The notes beneath the pieces are model-generated. The model was not told the DNA's origin. It saw only the letters and a program-made list of their open reading frames with translations, and ran no database searches. DNA of 64,000 bases, from NCBI RefSeq assembly GCF_003573695.1, contig NC_039363.1, forward strand, positions 158,498,406 through 158,562,405, written 5' to 3'. The DNA comes from Papaver somniferum. Lineage: Eukaryota > Streptophyta > Magnoliopsida > Ranunculales > Papaveraceae. Each line of letters opens with the position of its first letter. Within the stretch, counting starts at the first letter, position 1. The position numbers and the translations under genes are program-made. Positions 23,820 through 35,192 of this stretch are shown here, one piece after another.

Positions 23820-24782
23820 TATTTTGGGGTAAAAACTGATTCTGCTGGTTTTTGGTAAATTTGGGTGAACCGCCGAGAAACAAATCTAAACCCTAAACAA
23901 ATGCACTACACGAGAGTACTTAGATTCGAGAGATCAATCTGTACAATTCTGGCCTAAACCTAGAAATGGTCGTTCCAGTCTTGCTTCGGTCACAAAGTGA
24001 AGGAGAAAGGTTGATCTTAGGGAGGGAAGCGAAGAAGGTTTTGAGATCAGAATGGTTAACTCTGAAGGTCTGGCTATTTTATGACTTATATCATAATATA
24101 TAAATGGCTTGCGGAATGTAAGCTATCAGTTTTTGGTATTTTATAGATACTTGTGTTGTTAACCAAAACTTCGTTGTTCTTTTTTTGTTGTCAAAATAGG
24201 TCGAAACCTATTTATATCAGTCATAGTTGCACACACCCTGATCTCATGGAAGTGGGAGCAGTTAAGTGATAGAGAAGTGAGGTCGTGTGAAAATGTAGAA
24301 AACCACGTCCTAGTATGAGGGAAGACGAGTCAGGTTACACCCACTACTTCTCCGTTGCGCTAACTTTCCGCCTTTCCTGACACTTTCTCATAATGGGCGT
24401 GTTGCACGCCGCACGCTGTAAGCCGCCGTACCAATACCCTGATGAACATCCCTCAGTTTGTGACACGTTTGATGCCTCGAGTATTTTATAGATAATATAT
24501 ATCAAGTTGCTGGGTCTTTCCTAATTATTCTGACCATCCACTCTCAAGCTAGGTGGCAGGTAGTCATGTGTGACTAGCCAAGTCATGATACTTTCCGCAA
24601 AGAATAGCATGTGACTCTATTAGGTTAAATAACTAAGTTATTTGTGAAGCCGATACTCGTAAAATATCGTATGTATTCGATGCATGTACAACATCGCTTT
24701 TAAGCAAGCATCTCAAAACTAATTGATGCATGTAAAGTATCGTTGTATAAATCTCGCTTAAATCAGTCGCGGAGGTTATATT
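23820..24782 (-). mobile_element. TatY LTR, 3' part, inverted
   Basis: Reverse complement of about 31650-32602. Includes ACTTAGTTATTTGTG, the TTACAGCGTG-CGGCGTGCAACACGC region, and the TATA at 24206-24219. It breaks at about 24782, where plus-strand AthA 3' sequence begins, so the first about 1.75 kb of this LTR is not here. Most of that lies at 15486-16842. Confidence 0.8.
24206..24219 (-). promoter_or_regulatory. TATA box of TatY LTR (left copy)
   Basis: Minus-strand GATATAAATAGG, conserved at 32209-32220 in the other copy. A good match to the plant TATA consensus in the 3' third of the LTR. Confidence 0.55.
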
Positions 24783-26089
24783 TAGACCCCTTTATTGAAC
24801 CTGAACCTGAACCACAACTAGATGTAGTTGTCTTAAACAGAAAACTAGGCAAGGGTGTGTTATGTTTATTCTTGGTTTGTTGCAGTTTCCTTTTATCTGT
24901 GGTAACACTTTTTGATGCAGATGATCCACAATTGTTTCGATTATTGCTATATGATTCGAGGTGATTAATTCTTTCTTAGTCTGGCTTAAGACATTAAGAT
25001 TAACACTTCTTGGGAGGTAACCCAATCTCATGCAACACGGTAATATCTTTCCTTAACTCTTTTGCTTCAAATGGTAATAGTTTCTCCTTGTTCATGCTTT
25101 TAATTTTATCTTTTGAACATTGAGGACAATGTTAGATTTAAGTTTGGGGGTATGGGAGAAACTTTTTAGTTGCAATAAATAAACTCCAGAGCCTAGAAAT
25201 TTATGCCTATTAAGGATTGCACTACCAATCTAAGTGGATGGAATCATCTTGGTTGTAGGAGTTGAGGAACCAATCTGATTAGATGGAAACATCTAAAGGG
25301 TCTATTCATAAAAGCACATAGCTCAGGTGTTAGAAAAAAAAACATGGTAGTTTCGCCATATCTCGTTGAATCTTTTTCACCTTCTGTTTTTATTTTCTTT
25401 TCTTTTAAATATATTTCTAAGTGATTTGGTGGGGCACACGAATCAAGTTGTTACCACTGCTAGGGTGAAATAGAGTGATCGAGATACAAAAAGAAAAAAA
25501 AAAATGAAAAAAATTGAAAAAAGAAATGTTGAAAAAAAATATGAAAAAAACAAATTTGAGACCACACCATCAGACCAACCGGAATAAATTCAATAAAGTC
25601 GACCACTGGTACCCTTGTATATACCAGCTGAGTTGACCTAAAGTTAGGATTACCGACCACTGGTTCCCTTGTATATGCCAGTCGTGTTGATATTAGTCAG
25701 ACCAGTATCTCAGTCCATTAGGATAGGTTTATTTTGGCAGTGACCTTCAGACAGATATGGGAAACACCGTTCATATTAGTCAACATCAAAACCATCTATG
25801 TTTTTCTCTACATCCATCTTCTTACTCTATCCATGTGATTGGTTGACTCCTGTTATGATGTCCAGAAACTATCTGAGTAGAGCTCTGTCACTTATATATG
25901 AATTTTAGTATGCTTGAGTGCAAACTCGTGTACAATAATTGGAATTTCGCATCAGGGTACTTCCTCCTGTAGTCAATAAGTATGCCAACCAAGGAGATTC
26001 TTTAGTGCCTTCCAAGGTTCTGCGTAGATAGTTAGGGTCTGGAGTAAAGGTTTTGTGGGTATATCTCTGGTAATCTCAATCGTATATAT
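24783..26089 (+). mobile_element. AthA 3' internal region
   Basis: Starts with an open frame (to 24964) reading DPFIEPEPEPQ followed by a hydrophobic stretch VLCLFLVCCSFLLSVVTLF and FDADDPQLFRLLLYDSR. I do not recognise its function; it may be the end of an extra ORF after pol. Then come GGGAGGTAACCCAATCTC (25012) and CATTGAGGACAATGTTAG with TTTGGGGGT (25121-25152), non-coding marks typical downstream of Athila-type pol. Long A runs at 25490-25550. The region runs into the plus-strand LTR at 26090. Integrase and RT are absent. Confidence 0.65.
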
Positions 26090-27623
26090 TGTTAGTGCTC
26101 GATTTTATATTTATTATGGTTTTTTGTGCCTTTGTAGGTATTTTTGGAGAAATAAACATGTGTGGGAAAATTGGCTCGAAAAATGGTATTTGCGCTCGTG
26201 GGAGAAATCACTGAAGGCACCCCTCATTTGGATAAGAGGCACTCATTTACTAAGGGAAACCTTACTTGCTATTTGCACCCCAGGGCACCCATTGATATCA
26301 GCACCCCAGAATTTGCTAAGGGGCACTCATCCCCTACGTTTGAAATTTTTTTTTGGCGGGAAACTTATACAGTCATGAACAGAGTTTGGAATTGGATTTT
26401 GAAGCTTTTGTAGAGAGATTCAATCATCAAACTTCATTGCATTGGATTATATTTGGATAAAAAGGGCTATTGTAAGTGATTTAACGGCGTAGCTTGGGCT
26501 GAATGATCGATTCTCGATAAACAGGGCATATACTCTTCTCGTATTTTCGTATTTGATTTGGAGGAGTTGTGCGGACTTTTCATGGTTGTTTGGACTAGTA
26601 CAAACCTGTTAAGTGTAAAAAGGATTGAGAATGGGTCCGGTAAATACAAATAGGAAGTTAGTTAATCCTGTCACATAAAAATAGGAGTACTCGACAACTC
26701 AAAGGAAGTTACGGGATTTTTGGGTTTATATTTGGAAGTTGCGTGTTGGAATGGAAGGAGAGGATATATTCTTCTGGATTTTATCCTATATTGAGTATTT
26801 GTATTGATCCAGACGACGCCTAGAGCATTGAAAATAAAGGGAAATTGCCGTGGCTTTAGGAGGAGGAAAAAGAGAGTTATACTCGGGATTTCTTGGCCTA
26901 CAACAAGAGGGGTCGAGAGTTTTGGGACCGAGCAGAAGTGTTAGGGTTGTTGTAGGTGGAGTTGCAGGGAAGCTGCAGGCGAGACTTCCGTAGGAGAAGA
27001 AGAACACGAAGAATAGATCACACTTCATAATAAAACAGTCATCTTTTCTTTGTTACAACAACTTACCTGTAACAGTGACGTCTGTAACAGTAATACAACG
27101 TTACGAATTTCTGTCCATTATATTTTCTCCAATAAAACACCTATTAAGCCATGAGTTATTATTTTGAGTTTGTTTTCACTATCATGAGCTAAACCCCATC
27201 GCTGGGATGACGGAGGAAACCTTATTTCACAATCGTTTGGTAACTATAATTGATTCTTTATGACTTTTGCACCTGCTTTAATTGATTTATGATTTTTCTG
27301 GATTAGTTGTGATTTTGTTTGATGATGTATGCAGGGTCTAAGTAATTTTGACGCGTCATGCTTGTGATTTACATCCAACGCTTTATAAAATCCACTTTTG
27401 GCAAAGAAAAGAGTCAACAAAAAAGCTAGGATTGTTATGAATCATTATATGAACCAATTGAATGTGATTAGTGGTGAAATCCAAAGTCCTAGTACCTCTC
27501 GATATTCATGACAATCCTTTGTATATATTATCTTTGTTTTTAGAGTTAGAATTTAAGTCTAGAATCGAGTCTTTACAATTCCGAGCGAATGATACTTTAC
27601 TTACCACTTTCAGAACTACATCA
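26090..27623 (+). mobile_element. AthA 3' LTR
   Basis: TGTTAGTGCTCGATTTTATA to CTACATCA, inverted relative to 19098-20576 and collinear over its whole length with small indels. The 3' edge abuts the plant-mobile-domain pseudogene. I find no clear 5-bp duplication between this edge (AAGGC) and the far side of the other LTR. Confidence 0.8.
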
Positions 27624-29060
27624 AAGGCGTCACTGGACGGTGGAACGAAATCCCCTGGTCTAAACCCATCTGGAGAGCAGCTCTGTCAACATTATAAGAA
27701 ACTACATCAAAATATTCCCCGAAGAAAGATGGGACATGTCCAGGTATACAGCTTCGCATAAACACGATTTCTCCAATACTCATGTTCTTTCCATCATAAT
27801 GCAACATTGTGCCCGAGACAGAAGCAAAGGTATCCGGATGAAATATTGATGTGTGAGCTGGTGCCCAGGGGCGAAAGTTAACTGCATACATGTTGTCAAG
27901 AAAATCGATGAGCCTTAAGCCGGGTTTTGGATGCTTCTTCAGCCAACGAAGTATCCTAACTCCTCCATATGTATTGGACAGCGAAGCTTCAGGATTATGA
28001 GCATAATATTTTAAATGGTCCCACACCTATGCTTGGAGAAAGGAAATTTGAACATGTGATTCTACCTTCATACATCCTTTAGAAGCATACATGCCCGCTG
28101 CTAGGAAATCCAGATGGGTATACAAGGAACCAAGAAACAAGCTGCCTATGGGAAGAGCAACACCTTGCGCCACCTTAATAGAAAATTTAACCAGCCTCTG
28201 CCTTACTTCCTTCTTACCGGATCCATCATCAAAAAAATCTCTAGACAACCACAAGGATAAAAACGCAGCAACACTGAGCGTGTCATTCAACACCTGACCC
28301 TGTTTCGTAGGAAACCATTTAGACACCCACCAAGTATATAAGCATTTTCCCTCAGTTTCATGCCGATTATACCCTTCATCCTTCTTAACCAGAGTGGCGT
28401 GCAGTAGTTCTTCTTTGTTAGACAAGCTAAAATCAAGGTTTCCACAACCGGAAGACTCAACAGAACATCTACACTCTCCAAAGTAATAGTCATCTCGCCC
28501 CATCTATATATGGCCGTGTGAGTGGACATACACCATCTAGAGATGAAAGTAATCAAACCTGCAGCATCTTTCCTAATACGAAGTGTTGCAGACGCTATAA
28601 CAACATTCACGATTTATGCCTTAGTCAGATTGTCCCTGACATGGTCATTACTCATCATGTACCTCATCCATCCGTCATAAGAGCGCAGTAGGTTATGGAA
28701 AATCTTAAAGTCAATGGGAGAAGCCGGATACTCTTTCCTATGGAGGCAAAACCGTATCACACGCTCTGGAGAAATCGATTCAACAACTCCTTCATTCTAT
28801 GAATCAGTAAGGAGGGTTATTACATGGCCGAGATATGTCCTTTCAACTGTGTAAGACCTTGTGAAGAATTCATCATCCACATTCGGCCTATCTTTGGAAC
28901 CGTTAACACTTCCCAGTTTGGCAACAAAAACATCTCCATGTGACATCTCATCCAAACAAGAATTCCTTATGTTACTATTCACTTTTGGAGTAACTACAAT
29001 GAACAAGTCGGGAGAAGAGTCACTACTTCATACTTCTAAAAAAAAGAGGGGAAGAGCCAT
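27624..29060 (-). pseudogene. Plant mobile domain (PMD) protein fragment, TatY aORF N-terminal half
   Basis: Minus-strand pieces join in order. First is VERTYLGHVITLL (28797-29006). Next is the segment ISRWCMSTHTAIYRWGEM followed by TITLESVDVLLSLPVVETL (28287-28610), a hallmark of the PMD family. Then WVSKWFPTKQGQ, AAFLSLWLSRDFF and GVALPIGSLFLGSLYTHLD (28027-28503), then the C-terminal part to 27624. In-frame stops occur near 28795, 28618 and 28025, and a frameshift near 28440. PMDs occur in MAIN-type nuclear proteins and in transposons. Position: antisense just before PPT and the LTR at 29900, the place of a Tat aORF. It is cut at 27623 by AthA. Confidence 0.7.
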
Positions 29061-29884
29061 ACATGCTAGTTTTTATCAAAATTCGATGCGGCCACTAGTG
29101 GTTTGAATCTACAGGAAGTAACATGGAGTTTAAATGCCGAAAAATAAATTTTACGAAAAATATTTTGGCCGCAGGACATGATGCCCACGGCCAATATGAG
29201 TGGGGACTTGCGCCCCCTCAAAAAAAAAATCGCCGCAAGAATTATTCCCTCGTCCGAAAACCTAAAACTAGGTTTCTAAAAAAAGATAGGATGAAGAAGC
29301 AGCAGCGACACTTACCTCAAATCCTCCTACTAGCCTCACTATGATCTTGTTGTCAATAATCACCTATGCCGATGTTATTAATCTTAGCTCCAAGACTACC
29401 AACAAAAGAGGATTCACTCAGGATTGAATAGGGTTTCAAAACTATGGAAGCAAACAATTGGAGTCCATACAAAAAGAAAGGAAGGGAGCGAAGGTGCTTA
29501 CCTTGCTGCTAATGGCGGACGGCTCATGGTGGAACTGCTCACGGAAACAACAAGAGAACACCGACCTCTATGGAAGAGGAGCGAGAAAATAATAAAAGAA
29601 AAAGGGGAGTTAGAACCCTTTTATACACACGGTTTTTTAAGTTCGAAATGGAAGAAAGAATCCATCTTGGATTCACACACGGACGAGGGAAGCTGGGACC
29701 GCTGAGCCAACTCCCACACACGAATTAGCGGCGTGCCAGTTCCAAGTTTGCTAGCCACGTAGTCCCATGCTCGAAGAACAATTTTTCCTTTCCAGGTAAC
29801 TTTCATCTCCTTGATCATATTAATTTCTTTCTATGTCTATCACCATCTATTGCTTACCCCGAAACAATGTAACTGTTACGTACT
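29061..29884. other. TatY 3' internal non-coding region, upstream side of the PMD ORF
   Basis: No convincing ORF (29123-29344 and 29424-29705 are low-complexity or unconserved). The last part, CACCATCTATTGCTTACCC (29848-29866), recurs inverted at 53080-53100 next to TatX, so the two families share this 3' end. Confidence 0.5.
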
Positions 29885-29899
29885 AAGCAGGGGACTTAA
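29885..29899 (+). promoter_or_regulatory. Polypurine-tract-like site before TatY LTR
   Basis: AAGCAGGGGACTTAA immediately before TGTTGATGGTGG. The related TatX has the equivalent AAGCAGGGAACTTAA (minus strand, 53029-53043). A PPT primes plus-strand DNA and marks the left side of a 3' LTR. Confidence 0.6.
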
Positions 29900-32602
29900 T
29901 GTTGATGGTGGTTTTTAGTTCAGGGCTAAAATTGTAAAACCCTGTATATAATGCGCCGTCATTCTACAAAGAGACTGAGCCATTTAAACGTGATGAGTGC
30001 CCATGCCTCTTCTACTTACACATGTATTGAGCAATTTAGTATATTTATATGAAACTTATTCAGAATGGTGCATGTAGCAACAATCCCAAACATTCTGTAA
30101 ATTTTATTAATCTCTCGCCTGCATTATTCATTAATGTATGGCTTATTGAGTATTTTTCCTATGCTATGTTCCCCAGCTGAACTCTTAATATATTGGTATG
30201 ACATGAAAATTAATGTTCACTGGCAGCTGAGTAGCATGAATTCTCGAAGTATCAAGATTAAAGTCTGCATGAAAGTGCTCAATCAGAAGATGCGCTAACT
30301 GCTCTCTGAGAATAAAAAGAATTTTGTGTCAACACAGAATTTATCAAATTCGATCAATTTTGTGATAGCTCACAAGATTCAAATTTTTGATCTAATTAAT
30401 TTGCACAAAATTAGGCTTTTTGCGCCTCGAGCGATATCTCAAACCCTATTGGTCGAGACCAAACCTAGGTAAGCTAGGAAATTAATCCTCCATAGACTAG
30501 TAGGAGCAAGATCCTACCAAAATCAGGAAACAAGAAATAAGAGGAACTGAGGAAAGTAAGGGAAGTGGCAAAAGGAAGCGTGTCCACGCCACTTGGCAGA
30601 CCGATTGGCTTCAACAGATGCCATCTGCGGCCGGCTGGCCACGCTCCATATTGCTGCTTGCCGGCCCCCCTTTCCCATCGACCAATCATATCGTTTTAAA
30701 CCCGCCACACGCACTTTTAAATAAAGTTGGAAGTTGGCTGGTCGATGCGCCTAAATTCCTTATGGAATTTTATATAGATTGCCCATGACAGACTTAAAAC
30801 GGTCACGGCCGTACGATTTATCCACTCGATTTACCAAGCTTGGACGCCTCATGACGTGACCGGACAAGCACCACTGTGCTTACCGGCGGGCCCACTAATG
30901 CCTTGGCCAATCAAAATCTTTCCAACTCGCAAGCAGAGCCACCAAATGTTTACCCAAAGTAGGTTGGCCGCACGAGTTATAAAACCCCGAATTTATGTTA
31001 GCGGCAGCATATTGTTGCCGCAAAACGATCTTGGTCGCCCAACTTCTCCAACTGAATTGACCGGCCTAGATTCAATTTCAATCAAGGGGCAAGGTGCGGA
31101 TATGCTCACCAGCGGACCAACTATTGTGATAGTCGGACGAACAACTCCCCAATACGCGCCAACCGCAAAAACGTTGACCCAAAAATAGGTTAGCCACACG
31201 GTTTTAAAACCTAAATTAAATCAACGGCGGACATTAACTGTCGCAAAATCATCTCGGCCGCCCAAATTCGCCAGAATTTGCCGGTCTAACTCCTATGTTA
31301 GGTAGCCAACAAGATGTGTCCATGATCAACGACCACTCCTCTTCCATAAGCTGCGATTGTCCAAGCCACGACCTCCCCATATGGATCCCAAACGATCGTC
31401 CAAAAGGGGATTGTCGAGCCGCTTATATGAATTTTAAGGCAGCCGTTAACTGCCGCAAATTATCTCTGTCGTCCAACTTCGCCACCCGAATTGGCCGGCC
31501 TAGATTAAATCTTAGGCGACCAAGAAGATGTCACCATAGTCGCCAGCCATCACTCTCCTATAGAGACCGACCGTCATGCCTTTGGCGCGCATGAATGGCA
31601 CCTGACAGCTTCCTGAAAATGGATAGTAATGCTCTTTTTAAGACATTAAGCTCCACGACCGATTTAAGCGAGCTTTATACAACGATGCTTTACATGCATC
31701 GATTATTTTTGAGCTGCTTGCTTAAAAGCGATGCTTTACATGCATCAAATACATACGATATTTTACGAGTATCGGATTCACAAATAACTTAGTTATTTAA
31801 CCTAACAGCGTCACATTCTACTCTTTGCGGCAAGTCTCATGAATTGGCTCGTCACACATGACTACCTGCCACCTAGCTTGCGCGTGGCTGGTCAGAATAA
31901 TTAGGCAAGACCCAGCAACTTGCTACATATTGTCTATAAAATACTCGAGACATCAAACGTGTCACAAACTGGGGGATGTTCATCAGAGTATTGGTCTGGA
32001 GGTTTACAGCGTGCGGCGTGCAACACGCCCATTATGAGAAAGTGTCAGGAAAGGCGGACAGTTAGTGGAAGCAGAGAAGTAGTGGGTGTAAACTGACTCG
32101 TCTTCCCTCATACTAAGACGTGGTTTTCTATATTTTCACACGACCCCAGTTCTCTATAAATAACTAATCCCATTTCCTATGAGATCAGGATGCGTGCAAC
32201 TATGACTGATATAAATAGGTTTCGACCTATTTTGACCAAAAAACAACAACATAGTTTTGGTTATCAACACAAGTATCCAGAAAATACCAAGAACTGATAG
32301 CTTACATTTCGCAAGCCAGTTCTATATTTTGATACAAGTCATAAAATAACCAACCTTCAGAGTTAACCATTCTGATCTCAACACCTTCGTCGCTTCCCTC
32401 CCTAAGATCAACCCTTCTCCTTCACTTTGTGACCGAAGCAAGACTGGAATGACCATTTCTTGGTTTAGGCCAGAATTGTACAGATTGATCTCTCGAATCT
32501 AAAGTACTCCCGTGCAGTGAATTTGTTTAGGGTTTAGATTCGTTTCTCGCGGCACACCTAAATTTACCAAAAACCACCAGAATCAGTTTTTACCCCAAAA
32601 CA
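29900..32602 (+). mobile_element. Complete TatY LTR
   Basis: About 2.7 kb, TGTTGATGGTGG to ACCCCAAAACA. The first half matches 15486-16842 and the last about 950 bp match 23820-24782 inverted. It is flanked by a PPT on the left and by a PBS and gag on the right, so it joins the 3' end of one TatY to the 5' end of another. It contains internal GC-rich stretches (30570-30680, 31040-31590). ORFs at 30856-31188 and 30993-31199 are LTR frames. Confidence 0.75.
32209..32220 (+). promoter_or_regulatory. TATA box of TatY LTR
   Basis: GATATAAATAGG, conserved with the inverted copy at 24206-24219. A second candidate, CTCTATAAATAAC, is at 32152-32164. Confidence 0.55.
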
Positions 32603-32604
32603 AC

Positions 32605-32622
32605 TGGAGACCACGGTGGGAG
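32605..32622 (+). promoter_or_regulatory. Primer-binding site of TatY (right copy)
   Basis: TGGAGACCACGGTGGGAG, two bases after the LTR end. Compare TGGCGACCACAGTGGGAG in the left copy; the differences suggest decay. Confidence 0.65.
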
Positions 32623-32656
32623 ATTAATCTCTCGGTTGCAAAATCAGGTCAAAACC

Positions 32657-33350
32657 ATGGGTAAGCCAAACTCTTCCAAAACCACGAATGCTCGAAATCC
32701 AATCACCATGGAAGGTATGACGTAAATGCTGGAGGACGTTGCCGCAAATCAGGCCAATATCGTCAAGCTGCAAAATGAGACGCTTTGTCTCCTAAAGAGT
32801 ATGACAAACAAGTTACGACAAGAATCAGTAAACATTAGCTCGGAGAACGCCATCAATCTTAGAAGTGACATAAAAAATGTCGAATCCTTGTCTGAGATAT
32901 GTGCCTCCGCCAACGACAATGCAGACAGAGTACGTGGCCACATCGGAGGGGAGCAGAAAGGAAATGACCAACTAAACTTAGCCAACAAAGACAAAGAGCT
33001 GAGGCAACTTCACAAGTCTAAAGGAAGAGACCCTCCAGGTGCATCACAATATTTGAAAGATAAGGGTACGGAGCCGGATTATGAAACTTTGTTGGAAAAA
33101 CTTGTATCTCCAGACCCTCGCAGAAGTTCAGAAAGTTGTCCAACAGTCCGCAGCCACGACCGCTCTAACTTAATAGAGGAGCACCTGAGGAGGGGGAAAT
33201 TTACCAAGGCATCCTTGAAGACAAGAACTGCGCTAATGAACAGTACCCAGTCCAACCGCTTCACACTGCTGTCAGTGATGCAGAACCCTCAAGAGAACTT
33301 GCATTTAAACAAAGTTGTTGAACTAAACGATCCGCACCTGAGTCAAAATT
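32657..33350 (+). pseudogene. TatY gag N-terminal fragment
   Basis: Begins MGKPNSSKTTNARNPITM at ATG 32657, then an in-frame TAA (ATG ACG TAA) and continues MLEDVAANQANIVKLQNE with predicted coiled coil, then TQSNRFTLLSVMQNPQENLH. It matches the minus-strand copy at 22886-23631. At about 33350 it changes abruptly to SIRE-type gag in another frame, so the open frame to 33421 is a chimera of no coding meaning. Confidence 0.7.
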
Positions 33351-34560
33351 CGCTGATGAAGATTCATTTGATGAGTTTAATCACAAAGTGTCTGAAATTG
33401 TTAATGACTATTCCTGAATAGAACATTGTGATGAAAATTTTCAGATCGTTGCCCGCCAAATACGATTTAAAAGACATGCCATTGTTGAAGAAAATAACCT
33501 TGATACACTTTACAGAAATACTCTTGTTGGGAAGTTAAAAATACTTGATCTTGATCAGAACACAATTAGAACATCTGCGTTTAATACTGTGACCAACACA
33601 AGCGAATCTTCTAACTTGTCTTTGGCTGATGAATATTGCTCCAATCATGTTGATTCTGATAAATCACTGATTACACCAAAGATCAAGGATTTTGATAAAA
33701 GAAGAAAAATATGTGAGGAGTGTTTCTCTCCAGTTAATGCTTTAAATGAATCAATACAAGAAAAATCATCCCAGGTTGTTAATATCGTGCATGCTTCTGA
33801 TGTGCGCAATGAATTTTCAGCTCTCACAGCAGAAACTTCTTCCTACTCAAATTCTGATTCAAAGTTTGAGTCTGACACTGAGATTTTTGATTTCTTGGAT
33901 AAGTGTGAAGCAGTTCACCAAGAAAATATCCAACTAAAAGATTCGGTGGAAAAACTTGAATCATCACTTCAGGTGAAAAATCTTGAGATAGATTATCTTA
34001 ATGATGAATTCACCAGAACCCTATCTCTGAAGGAAAAAGAGATTAATACTCTTAGGTGTGACTTGCAAAGGTTGTATGGAAGTTCTAACAAAATTTCAGC
34101 GATGTTATTCGATCAGAAATCTTTTGCAAACACAAATAGTTTAGGGTTCAAAAGCAAAACTGTGAGTACTAACCACTCCTTTGTTCCAGCCGGTTTTGGA
34201 ATAATTGATGATGAATGTTGTGATAAACAGGAGGAAAATAATCAAGACAATAAATCTTCCTTGATTTGTTCGTTTTGTGGAAATGCAAATCATGTTCAAA
34301 ATAAGTGTTGGAAATTCAAGAGGAACAACAAAAGGATTGCCAAACTTCAAAATGACATGCAAAGAATGAATCTGGCCTTGGGTAATCAACAAGGTACTCC
34401 TGAAGACAAGAAAAAATCTAAAAGAACCATATTCAGACGAGGCAATAAGTCCGTTTATGCAACAAACCTTGATAAGTCACTATCTGATAAAAGATGCGAG
34501 CATTCGGCTCACTTCGTCACTATCTGATTCTAGTGACGTCTGTATCCTCATCTTTAACTT
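33351..34560 (+). pseudogene. SIRE-type Copia gag fragment
   Basis: EDSFDEFNHKVSEIVNDY then (after stops) MKIFRSLPAKYDLKDMPLL resembles the capsid region of plant Copia gag (UBN2 type). The long open frame 33589-34527 is acidic and Ser-rich, with a coiled coil (SVEKLESSLQVKNLEIDYL) and a zinc knuckle CSFCGNANHVQNKC at about 34267-34308 (C-X2-C-X4-H-X4-C). The end DKRCEHSAHFVTI precedes a TGA. The knuckle binds element RNA during packaging. The 5' part of gag is missing at the TatY junction and no pol follows. Confidence 0.75.
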
Positions 34561-34763
34561 GAGAAAATGAGGATTGCTTCAAGGTTATTCAAGTCTTGTA
34601 TAATTGTTATTTTTTTAAAGAAAATATCTTCTTAGCTAAAATAGATAATGGATCATGAACCGTAAAAGAGTTTCTCAAAGTTCTCTTAGGGTTTGGACGT
34701 CCAATGGTCTATTTATATTCATTTGTGATCAAAATTCCCTTCACTTCATTTATCTTTGAAATC
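34561..34763 (+). other. Junction region, SIRE gag to accessory ORF
   Basis: About 200 bases with no ORF. In an autonomous SIRE-type element more than 3.5 kb of pol would be between gag and a 3' ORF, so an internal deletion is inferred here. Confidence 0.45.
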
Positions 34764-35192
34764 ATGGCTCCTATAACTAGAGGTACCACAAAAAAGGATG
34801 TAGTTGAAGCAGTTAATGTGTATCTTTATGAAGGAATCATTTCCTCAAGGAAGAAGAAGGAGAGATCTAAAAATGATGAAAAAGGTTCTTCCTCTAACTG
34901 CCTCTTGTCTGTTTGTCATTTCGATAACAACTTTAGAGGTATGGTGAAGGATTTCATCAACAAAAGAAATGATTTAAAATCTCAAATCATTCTCTCTTTA
35001 GAAAAGATAACTCACTATGAACATATATTATCTCTAACAAAGAACACCTTGTGTGGACTAAAAAGAGAACTTAGTGAGTTAACTGATATTTCTGAAGATT
35101 TGGAGGAATTGAACGATCCCATAATCAATGGGTTTTTCAATAATGAGAAGGAATTCTCAGTAGATGCTCTGAAAAATATCTACGATGTCTAG
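34764..35192 (+). CDS. Coiled-coil accessory ORF of SIRE-like element
   Basis: I choose the ATG at 34764 (MAPITRGTTKKDVVEAVNVY, 142 residues), because the upstream 20 residues of the open frame are in leader-like sequence. It is hydrophilic, with a basic patch RKKKERSKNDEKG and two heptad-rich helices (RNDLKSQIILSLEKITHYE and GLKRELSELTDISEDLEEL). No transmembrane segment is evident after this ATG. It lies where SIRE elements carry a 3' env-like ORF, but without signal peptide or membrane anchor I call it only an accessory ORF. It is intact and ends 60 bases before the AthZ LTR, where the element is cut off. Confidence 0.5.
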   Translation: MAPITRGTTKKDVVEAVNVYLYEGIISSRKKKERSKNDEKGSSSNCLLSVCHFDNNFRGMVKDFINKRNDLKSQIILSLEKITHYEHILSLTKNTLCGLKRELSELTDISEDLEELNDPIINGFFNNEKEFSVDALKNIYDV

